From: an uncultured Lactobacillus sp.
GTDB lineage: Bacteria > Bacillota > Bacilli > Lactobacillales > Lactobacillaceae
DNA length: 33,192 bases
Assembly: GCA_946479925.1 (NCBI GenBank)
Contig: CAMLHK010000010.1
Coordinates: 1 to 33,192 of the forward strand
Direction: 5' to 3'
In this document: piece after piece, positions 25,701 to 33,192 of the stretch
Position numbering within the stretch: position 1 is the stretch's first letter
How the letters are laid out: every line of letters begins with the position of its first letter
Position numbers and translations under genes: made by a program
The notes under the pieces: generated by a model
Database searches by the model: none
Seen by the model: the letters and a program-made list of their open reading frames with translations, nothing else
Told to the model about the DNA's origin: nothing

Positions 25701-28340
25701 ATGACTAAAACAAGAATTTATGAATTGGCGAAAGAATTAGGCATCGATAATAAAACTGTGGTCAATAAAGCAAAGGACCTGGGGTTTGATGTTAAAAATC
25801 ATATGTCATCACTTGAAGATACACAAGTAGAGCAAATAAAGGGTAGTTTCCGCAGTAGCTCCGCTCCCGCCAAAAAGCAAGAAAGACCAGCGAAAAAGAG
25901 CAGTAAAATCAAAATTTCTGTTACTTCAATTCGTAAAAATGAAAAAAAGCAGGATGAAACTAAGAATGGTAAAAGTTATAGAAAAAACAATAACTTTCAC
26001 AAGTCAAATAATAGATCTAGACAAAGTCAAGATCGCACTAGACAACATTCCAATTTGAGTCAAAAAACTTCTAAACCAGTAGCCCAAGATTTATTAAAGC
26101 AATTAAAGCAAAAACAACGAGTGGAAGAGAAAAAATTAAATCGGCAAACAGAAAGAGCACAAAAGACTTATAAGGAAAATCAGACTAAAACTAAACCAAC
26201 GTCTGCTGAAACTAATAAACCTGTTTCTAAGAATGAAAATAAAGTAGTTAAAACTGAAACTACTGCTCCTAAAGTGACTGGACCTAAAATTCTTAAACCT
26301 TCACCAGCCAGGTTTAAGAATAATCAAAAGTCTACGCCTGTTCGCCAGCCTAAAATTTTAGATACTGCTGCTCCTGAACCCGAAAAAGAAGAAAAACGTC
26401 GTGGCAACGGTCATGGTCGTAACTCTGGCAAGCCAGGCAGAAAAGGTAAAAATCAAACCTATGGTGCAAATAATTATTCGAAACACCAAGAAAAGCGTAA
26501 GCGTAAAAATAAGAAGAAGCAGTTTGAACAAGTACCTAAAAAGCAGCCAACGCAAAGAAAAGAGCGGCCATTACCAGATACTCTGGTTTACGAAGTGGGT
26601 ATGAATGCTCAAGACTTAGGAAAAATTTTGCACAGAGAGCCAGCTGAAATAGTCAAAAAATTATTTATGCTGGGTGTCATGACTAATCAAAATCAATCCC
26701 TTGATAAAGATGCAATAGAATTAGTAGCGGCTGAATATAATATTAATGCTCAAGAAAAGGTGCACGAGGATATATCTGACATTGATAATCTTTATGACAA
26801 GAGAATGAAAGCTTCTCTGAAATCTAAGCATTTAATTAAACGCCCACCAGTAGTTACTATTATGGGACACGTTGACCATGGTAAGACAACACTGCTTGAT
26901 CGTTTACGTCATACGCATGTTTCGGCTCATGAAGCTGGAGGAATTACGCAAAAAATTGGTGCTTATCAGGTAAGAGTTGATAATCAGCCAATTACTTTTT
27001 TGGATACACCAGGACATGCCGCATTCTCAAATATGCGTGAACGTGGAGCAGAAATTACCGATATTGTTGTCTTGGTTGTTGCTGCAGATGACGGTGTAAT
27101 GCCTCAAACTGTTGAAGCAATTGATCATGCTAAGAGTGCTAAAGTTCCAATTATTGTTGCCATTAACAAGATGGATGTTCCGGGAGCAAACCCTGAGCAT
27201 GTTACTGAGCAGTTAATGAAGTACAATTTAATTCCGGAAAATTACGGTGGTGACACAATATTTGTTAACATTTCTGCTAAAACTGGTGAAAATGTTGATG
27301 AACTTTTGCAAATGATCCTTTTGCAAGCGGATGTGATGGAATTGAAAGCAGACCCAACGCAAAAAGCAATTGGTACTGTTATTGAAGCCAGACTTTCTCG
27401 TGGACGTGGTCCTGTTGCCGACCTTTTGGTTCAACAAGGAACACTAAAAGTTGGCGATCCAATTGTAGTTGGGAACCGCTTTGGTAGAGTTCGTGTTATG
27501 ACTAATGACCGCGGTCGTCAAGTCGAAAAGGCTACTCCGTCAATGCCAGTAGAAATTACCGGATTAAATGATGTTCCAGAATCTGCTGATAAAATAGTAG
27601 TGTTCGATGATGAAAAGACGGCTAGAAGTGTTGGTGAACAAAGAGCGCAACAAGCTTTGCAACAATCTCGTGAAAATGTTCAACATGTTACTCTTGATAA
27701 CCTGTTTGACACAATGAAAAAAGAAAACATGAAGGAAGTAGATGTTGTCTTAAAAGCGGATGTTCAAGGTTCTGTAGAGGCTTTACAGCAGTCACTTGAA
27801 AAGATAGAAGTTGAAGGTGTGCGTGTAAACATCATTCATGCTGGAGTTGGTGCTGTAAATGAATCAGATGTTACCTTGGCTGGCGCTTCGAATGCCTTCA
27901 TAATTGGCTTTAATGTTCGTCCAACAGCTACCGCAAAGTCACAAGCTGAAACAGATGGTGTAGATATTCGTCTGTATAGCATCATATACAAGGCTATTGA
28001 CGATGTTAAAGCAGCCATGAAGGGTATGCTTGAACCAACTTATGAAGATAAGGTTGTGGGCAATTTGACTGTACGGGAAACTTGGAAGGTTTCCAAGGTA
28101 GGAACAATTGCTGGTGCCTTTGTCGATTCTGGTTATGTTTCAAAAGATTCTGAAATCAATTTGATTCGTGACGGTGTTGTAATATATACTGGAAAAGTGG
28201 CTTCACTTAAAAGATTTAAAGATGATGCTAAAATGGTTAAACAAGGGTTTGACTGTGGTTTAACAATTGAGGGCTACAATGATATCAAAATTGGTGATGA
28301 GATGGAAGCCGTTGAAAAGCAAGAAGTCAAACCTGAGTAA
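25701..28340 (+). CDS. infB: Translation initiation factor IF-2
   Basis: An 879-residue GTPase that brings initiator tRNA to the 30S subunit. The N-terminal IF2_N helix bundle is at 1-50. A long Lys/Asn/Gln/Thr-rich, probably unfolded linker runs to about 290. A second IF2_N-like unit follows, then the G domain with GHVDHGKTT (from about 389), DTPGHAAF and NKMD, and finally domains II-IV. The ATG at 25701 has AAGGAGTG upstream; the open frame to 25614 is only overlap with ylxQ. Confidence 0.97.
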   Translation: MTKTRIYELAKELGIDNKTVVNKAKDLGFDVKNHMSSLEDTQVEQIKGSFRSSSAPAKKQERPAKKSSKIKISVTSIRKNEKKQDETKNGKSYRKNNNFHKSNNRSRQSQDRTRQHSNLSQKTSKPVAQDLLKQLKQKQRVEEKKLNRQTERAQKTYKENQTKTKPTSAETNKPVSKNENKVVKTETTAPKVTGPKILKPSPARFKNNQKSTPVRQPKILDTAAPEPEKEEKRRGNGHGRNSGKPGRKGKNQTYGANNYSKHQEKRKRKNKKKQFEQVPKKQPTQRKERPLPDTLVYEVGMNAQDLGKILHREPAEIVKKLFMLGVMTNQNQSLDKDAIELVAAEYNINAQEKVHEDISDIDNLYDKRMKASLKSKHLIKRPPVVTIMGHVDHGKTTLLDRLRHTHVSAHEAGGITQKIGAYQVRVDNQPITFLDTPGHAAFSNMRERGAEITDIVVLVVAADDGVMPQTVEAIDHAKSAKVPIIVAINKMDVPGANPEHVTEQLMKYNLIPENYGGDTIFVNISAKTGENVDELLQMILLQADVMELKADPTQKAIGTVIEARLSRGRGPVADLLVQQGTLKVGDPIVVGNRFGRVRVMTNDRGRQVEKATPSMPVEITGLNDVPESADKIVVFDDEKTARSVGEQRAQQALQQSRENVQHVTLDNLFDTMKKENMKEVDVVLKADVQGSVEALQQSLEKIEVEGVRVNIIHAGVGAVNESDVTLAGASNAFIIGFNVRPTATAKSQAETDGVDIRLYSIIYKAIDDVKAAMKGMLEPTYEDKVVGNLTVRETWKVSKVGTIAGAFVDSGYVSKDSEINLIRDGVVIYTGKVASLKRFKDDAKMVKQGFDCGLTIEGYNDIKIGDEMEAVEKQEVKPE

Positions 28341-28357
28341 TTAACAGGGAGGAAAGC

Positions 28358-28720
28358 ATGAAACACAGAATTGGTCGTGTTGAAGGAGAAATCCTCCGTG
28401 AATTAACGAAAATTTTGCGCAAAAATATTCGTGATCCACGTGTTAATGACGTTACTATTACAGCAGTTGAATGCACTAATGATCTCTCGTATGCTACTGT
28501 TTACTACAGTATTCTTTCAGAAGATGCTAAAAAGGAAGAAGAGGCTGCAGCTGGTTTAAATAAGGCAAAGGGCATGATGCGGCATTTGTTGGGTCAAGTC
28601 TTAACTGTCTACAAAGTTCCTGAATTAATATTTAAACGAGATAATTCAGTTAAATACGGTAGCAAAATTGATCGGTTAATTGCTGAAGTTAAAAAGCAGG
28701 ATGAAAATCGAAATAATTAA
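28358..28720 (+). CDS. rbfA: Ribosome-binding factor A
   Basis: A 120-residue KH-fold protein that helps mature the 5' end region of 16S rRNA in the 30S subunit. RIGRVEGEILRELTKILRK, the DPRVNDVTITAVE strand and the PELIFKRDNSV segment are typical. GGGAGGAAAG precedes the ATG. It is last in the operon; a terminator follows. Confidence 0.95.
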   Translation: MKHRIGRVEGEILRELTKILRKNIRDPRVNDVTITAVECTNDLSYATVYYSILSEDAKKEEEAAAGLNKAKGMMRHLLGQVLTVYKVPELIFKRDNSVKYGSKIDRLIAEVKKQDENRNN

Positions 28721-28721
28721 T

Positions 28722-28745
28722 AAAAGCGCTGTTAGGCGCTTTTTT
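28722..28745 (+). terminator. Intrinsic terminator after rbfA
   Basis: AAAGCGC, loop TGTTAG, GCGCTTTTTT: a short, clean, G/C-rich stem with a T run. It lies 45 bases from truB, so truB needs read-through or a promoter of its own; no good one is seen in the gap. Confidence 0.85.
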
Positions 28746-28766
28746 CATAGTTAAGGTACGGGAAAA

Positions 28767-29660
28767 ATGTTAAATGGTATATTGGTGATAGACAAAGAAA
28801 AAGGCATGACGAGTGCTGATGTTGTCTATCAATTACGCAAAGTCTTGCACATTAAGAAAATAGGTCATGCTGGTACTCTTGATCCTGATGTTACAGGTGT
28901 TTTACCAGTCGCAATAGGACAGGCTACTAAACTAATTGAGTTAATGCATACTCAAAATAAAAGATATATCGGCCAGGGAATACTTGGTTTTGCCACTGAT
29001 AGTTGCGATATTAGCGGCAAAATAACAGCTAGCAAAAAGATCACGAATAAAGTCAAATCAACTGAGATAAAAGATGCAATGCAAGAATTTGTGGGACAAA
29101 TTGAACAGGTGCCGCCGATCTATTCTGCTGTGAGGGTTAACGGTAGGCATTTATATGAATATGCACGAGCTGGCATTGAGGTAGAACGACCTAAAAGGCA
29201 AGTTAAAATTTTTGCTTATAATCTTGTAAATGCACCTATCTTTGATAAAGAAAAAGGTCAAGAAATGTTTGACTTTGAAATCGAATGTAGTAAAGGAACC
29301 TACGTTCGATCTTTAATAAATGATTTAGGTACCCAACTGAAAATACCAGCAGTAATGAAAAGTTTGCGCCGCACATCTAGTTCAGGTTTTGATATTAGTC
29401 AGTCTGTAAAACTTTCTGAAATTACCGAAGATCCTAAATTAATTGATCAAATTATTCAACCAATTGATTCTTTTTTTAGAAATTACGTGCAAATGGATCT
29501 TGATGATAAATTATGGTCTAAAGTTAAAAATGGTGCAGCTATTTCTTTGAAAACGAATGCAAAAAAGGTGGCATTACGTTACAATAATAAAGTTAAGGCA
29601 ATCTATCGCAAAGATGGTACCATTTATCGCCCTTATTTAATGCTTTTACAAAATGAATAG
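28767..29660 (+). CDS. truB: tRNA pseudouridine-55 synthase
   Basis: A 297-residue enzyme that makes the T-loop pseudouridine of tRNAs. [16 protein letters not shown] holds catalytic Asp39; [34 protein letters not shown] and [15 protein letters not shown] are family motifs. A PUA-like tail is present. The ribosome site is weak (AAGG about 10 bases upstream). ribF starts within 20 bases of the stop. Confidence 0.95.
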   Translation: MLNGILVIDKEKGMTSADVVYQLRKVLHIKKIGHAGTLDPDVTGVLPVAIGQATKLIELMHTQNKRYIGQGILGFATDSCDISGKITASKKITNKVKSTEIKDAMQEFVGQIEQVPPIYSAVRVNGRHLYEYARAGIEVERPKRQVKIFAYNLVNAPIFDKEKGQEMFDFEIECSKGTYVRSLINDLGTQLKIPAVMKSLRRTSSSGFDISQSVKLSEITEDPKLIDQIIQPIDSFFRNYVQMDLDDKLWSKVKNGAAISLKTNAKKVALRYNNKVKAIYRKDGTIYRPYLMLLQNE

Positions 29661-29678
29661 GTGAATGAAGGTCTTATT

Positions 29679-30611
29679 ATGGAAATTATCCATTTAACAT
29701 ACCCTTTTAAGGAAAACATAATTCCCCAAAATATAATTCTTGCTTTAGGTTTCTTCGATGGGGTTCATCGCGGACATCAAGAATTAATCAAAATCGCAAA
29801 AGAAAAAGCAAAGCAAAGACATTTACCACTAGTAGTAATGACGTTTGATCGTCATCCAAAAGAAGTTTATCAAAATAAAAAAGTTACATACATTGATACT
29901 CTTCCAGAAAAAGCATACAAGATGCAGAAACTTAAAGTTGACTATTTGTTGGTGATGCACTTTAATGAAGCTTTTAGTAAACTAACTGCACAGGAATTTG
30001 TTGATAATATTATAGTAAAATTACATGCTGACACTGTAGTTGCTGGCTTTGACTACACATATGGCCCTAAAGACACGGCTAATATGAAAAATTTCCCTAA
30101 GTTTGCTCAGGGAAGGTTCAATATAATTAATGTCCCTAAGCAGTCTTATGATGGTCAAAAAATTGGTTCTACGGAAATCAAAAAAGCGATTACTAGCGGA
30201 AATATGGAATTAGCCGCTAAGTTGTTAGGCTTTCCCTATGTTATGTCAGGCTATGTAGGTCACGGTTTGCGCAATGGGCATAAACTAGGTTTTCCCACAG
30301 CTAATTTGGTTTGGAGTGAAGACAAGGCTGTTCCTAAAATTGGCGTTTATGCGACTAAAACCAAGATTTGTGGTAAGTGGTATGACTCAATGACAAGTGT
30401 AGGCTATAATGTGACTATCAATCAGGGGAAAAAGCTTTATATTGAGTCAAACTTATTTGGCTTTGATCAGGAAGCTTATGATGAGGAAATGGTAATTAAA
30501 TGGTATAAGTATACCCGTGGTGAAATTAAATTTGCCAATTTAAAAGAGCTAACACAACAAATGAGTCAAGACGAGGCTAAAATTAAAAATTATTTTGCTG
30601 CGATGAATTAA
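29679..30611 (+). CDS. ribF: Bifunctional riboflavin kinase / FAD synthetase
   Basis: A 310-residue enzyme that turns riboflavin to FMN and then FAD. The nucleotidyltransferase half begins at GFFDGVHRGHQELI and ends with the STEIKKAITSG signature. The kinase half starts at GHGLRNGHKLGFPTANL. An in-frame GTG at 29661 is possible, but the ATG at 29679 has AAGG seven bases upstream and gives the usual N-terminus. The truB-ribF pair is common in Firmicutes. Confidence 0.95.
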   Translation: MEIIHLTYPFKENIIPQNIILALGFFDGVHRGHQELIKIAKEKAKQRHLPLVVMTFDRHPKEVYQNKKVTYIDTLPEKAYKMQKLKVDYLLVMHFNEAFSKLTAQEFVDNIIVKLHADTVVAGFDYTYGPKDTANMKNFPKFAQGRFNIINVPKQSYDGQKIGSTEIKKAITSGNMELAAKLLGFPYVMSGYVGHGLRNGHKLGFPTANLVWSEDKAVPKIGVYATKTKICGKWYDSMTSVGYNVTINQGKKLYIESNLFGFDQEAYDEEMVIKWYKYTRGEIKFANLKELTQQMSQDEAKIKNYFAAMN

Positions 30612-30654
30612 TTAATGATACTGAAAAAATGATTGACGTTTTTTAAGAAAAAAG

Positions 30655-30681
30655 TTAGCACTCAACTTGACATTCTGCTAA
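30655..30681. promoter_or_regulatory. CIRCE operator 1 (HrcA site, imperfect right arm)
   Basis: Left arm TTAGCACTC is perfect. After exactly nine bases the right arm reads TTCTGCTAA, matching GAGTGCTAA at its last six positions. The spacer contains the promoter -35 box, so HrcA bound here would block polymerase. Confidence 0.75.
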
Positions 30682-30694
30682 AAGCTAGTATCAT
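30667..30694 (+). promoter_or_regulatory. SigA promoter of hrcA-grpE-dnaK
   Basis: A perfect -35 TTGACA (30667-30672), 16-bp spacer and TATCAT (30689-30694). The start point would fall near 30701, immediately before the second CIRCE. Confidence 0.75.
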
Positions 30695-30702
30695 ATAAAT
30701 TG

Positions 30703-30729
30703 TTAGCACCTAATCAGATTGAGTGCTAA
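30703..30729. promoter_or_regulatory. CIRCE operator 2 (HrcA site)
   Basis: TTAGCACCT, nine bases, GAGTGCTAA. The right arm is perfect and the left differs at its last two positions. It sits in the start-point/leader region of the hrcA transcript. Confidence 0.9.
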
Positions 30730-30746
30730 AAGTGAGGGCGATATTT

Positions 30747-31796
30747 ATGTTGACCGAACGTCAAGAATTAATTTTAAAAACAATTATCAATGATTTTACG
30801 CAGACACATGATCCTGTTGGGTCCAAAACTGTTATGAATCAACTGCCTATTAAGGTTTCAAGTGCTACTATTCGTAACGAAATGGCTGTTTTAGAAGATA
30901 AGGGTTTGATTGAGAAAACTCATTTGTCTAGTGGCCGCGTGCCTTCAACTGAAGGCTACCGCTACTATCTTGACAATTTAGTTGAACCTTTACAAATTTC
31001 ATCTTCTGTATACAAGCGAATCATTAGTCAGCTTGATCAACCATTTCATCAGGTTAACGATATCGTACAGGCAGCTGTGAAAATTTTATCGGATCTAACC
31101 AATTACACAGCATTTGCGGAAGGTCCTGAAAATAGTGAATTAACTATTACTGGTTTTCGTATCGTGCCATTGTTTAACAGACAGATTATGGCTGTCTTAG
31201 GAACTAGTGACGGTGACGTTCATGACCAGGTTTATACTTTACCTTATAATGTTAATGGTGATGAAATTGAACAGGCTGTGCGCATGATTAACGATCAGCT
31301 GGTGGGCAAAACTTTAGATCAAGTTACTCCAGACTATCTTAAAAAGACTTTGGGCAATAAACTTAAAGTTGCTCATGTCTCTGAACTGATTAATTTGGTC
31401 GAGGATGTTATTAACGATGCTGCCAGTGAGCAAACCTATGTTGATGGTCAGATTAACCTGCTTAACAACATTTCTCTGGACGATATTTCAAACTTAAGAT
31501 CGCTCTATGAAATGATTGAGCATAATGATTTGATTTCCAGTATTTTGGACAATAGGCAAAATTTGAAAAGCGACAGGTATCCGGTTCGAGTTAGTTTAGG
31601 ATCCGAATTATCAAATGATTTGTTAAAGGATTACAGTCTGCTTACGGCAGAGTACAGCGTTGGCTCTCATGGAAAGGGCATAATTGCTTTACTTGGCCCT
31701 GATAATATGCCGTATTCTCAGGTGATTGGATTACTCGAGTATTTCAGAAACGAACTATCTAAAAAATTACTTGATTATTATGGTAGATTCAAATAA
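30747..31796 (+). CDS. hrcA: Heat-inducible transcription repressor HrcA
   Basis: A 349-residue repressor of the class I heat-shock genes that binds CIRCE and is kept active by GroEL. The N-terminal winged HTH is in [28 protein letters not shown] split over helices, with [20 protein letters not shown] and the [14 protein letters not shown] motif. The C-terminal part is the GAF-like dimer domain. I start at the ATG at 30747 (TGAGGG eight bases upstream); a GTG at 30723 lies inside CIRCE 2. It represses its own operon. Confidence 0.95.
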   Translation: MLTERQELILKTIINDFTQTHDPVGSKTVMNQLPIKVSSATIRNEMAVLEDKGLIEKTHLSSGRVPSTEGYRYYLDNLVEPLQISSSVYKRIISQLDQPFHQVNDIVQAAVKILSDLTNYTAFAEGPENSELTITGFRIVPLFNRQIMAVLGTSDGDVHDQVYTLPYNVNGDEIEQAVRMINDQLVGKTLDQVTPDYLKKTLGNKLKVAHVSELINLVEDVINDAASEQTYVDGQINLLNNISLDDISNLRSLYEMIEHNDLISSILDNRQNLKSDRYPVRVSLGSELSNDLLKDYSLLTAEYSVGSHGKGIIALLGPDNMPYSQVIGLLEYFRNELSKKLLDYYGRFK

Positions 31797-31808
31797 AGGA
31801 GGTTAGCC

Positions 31809-32402
31809 GTGAGTAAAGAAGAAAATAATAGTAAAAACTCAAAAAAAGAGCCAAAAAAAGATGAGCATAAAAAGTCAAAGACAGAAGTAGAAAATTCTAA
31901 GACTAAGGCTAACGAAGAAAAGAAACCAGAGTCTTTGGAAAGTAAATTGCAGCGTAATTTGACTCAATTGCAAAAAGAAAAAGACGATCTGGAAGATAAG
32001 TATTTGCGCAGTCAAGCTGAGATGCAAAATATGCAAAATCGCTACAATAAAGAAAGAGCGCAGCTTATCAAATATGAGTCTCAATCCTTAGCTAAAGATG
32101 TTTTGCCAGCGATGGATAATTTAGAAAGAGCTTTAGCTACTAAAGTCGATGACGAAGCATCAAAACAGCTTAAAAAAGGTGTACAGATGACACTTGATTC
32201 ACTGGTTAAAGCGATGAAAGATCACGGTATCAGTGAAATTATAGCTGAAGGTGTCAAATTTGATCCCAATTTACACCAAGCTGTTCAAACCGTTGCAGCT
32301 GAAAATGATGATCAAAAAGATCATGTTGTACGAGTTTTACAAAAGGGATACTTGTACAAAGATCGTACTTTAAGACCAGCTATGGTTGTTGTAGCACAAT
32401 AA
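31809..32402 (+). CDS. grpE: DnaK nucleotide-exchange factor GrpE
   Basis: A 197-residue co-chaperone that releases ADP from DnaK. The first about 55 residues are Lys/Glu-rich and unstructured; a long coiled coil follows ([20 protein letters not shown]); the C-terminal beta wing holds [12 protein letters not shown] and [20 protein letters not shown]. The start is GTG at 31809 with a strong AAGGAGGT. Its place between hrcA and dnaK is standard. Confidence 0.96.
   Translation: MSKEENNSKNSKKEPKKDEHKKSKTEVENSKTKANEEKKPESLESKLQRNLTQLQKEKDDLEDKYLRSQAEMQNMQNRYNKERAQLIKYESQSLAKDVLPAMDNLERALATKVDDEASKQLKKGVQMTLDSLVKAMKDHGISEIIAEGVKFDPNLHQAVQTVAAENDDQKDHVVRVLQKGYLYKDRTLRPAMVVVAQ

Positions 32403-33192
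<790 letters not shown>

Overview
The window is low-GC Firmicutes DNA that reads as a Lactobacillus (sensu stricto) chromosome. The evidence is the A/T-rich codon use, GGAGG-type ribosome binding sites, frequent GTG and TTG starts, PolC-type replicative polymerase, the rimP-nusA-ylxR-ylxQ-infB operon, and CIRCE-controlled hrcA-grpE-dnaK. The genus is inferred from gene order and protein character; I cannot fix the species without a search.

Left part (1-12958), accessory metabolism. After the 3' part of a P-loop kinase-like gene and a bidirectional terminator comes a minus-strand pair: a polytopic acyltransferase-like membrane protein and a LysR regulator. Divergent from lysR runs a biotin-independent malonate decarboxylase operon, mdcH-mdcA-mdcC-mdcDE-mdcG. 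In it the carboxyltransferase beta and gamma subunits are fused, and the ACP has its prosthetic-group serine at position 25. The operon continues with almost no gaps into an alpha/beta hydrolase and an AraC-type regulator. No mdcB (triphosphoribosyl-dephospho-CoA synthase) and no recognised malonate carrier (MdcF, MadLM) is present. Next are a major-facilitator transporter behind a promoter with a near-consensus CcpA (cre) site, an intracellular esterase, and a ROK kinase with its own promoter and terminator.

Right part (13080-33192), core genome. pyrH-frr-uppS-cdsA-rseP-proS-polC run as one tight block (nucleotide supply, ribosome recycling, lipid carrier and phospholipid synthesis, intramembrane proteolysis, tRNA charging, replication). 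A new promoter and a leader terminator hairpin precede rimP-nusA-ylxR-ylxQ-infB-rbfA. After a terminator come truB and ribF, then hrcA-grpE-dnaK behind a promoter with a CIRCE operator on each side; dnaK runs off the window end.

How the parts may work together: malonate is transferred to the MdcC ACP by MdcA, decarboxylated by MdcDE, and the ACP is activated by MdcG plus MdcH. The adjoining hydrolase, regulator, transporter and esterase suggest a wider catabolic locus that may release or import the malonyl substrate, but that link is only inference from position.
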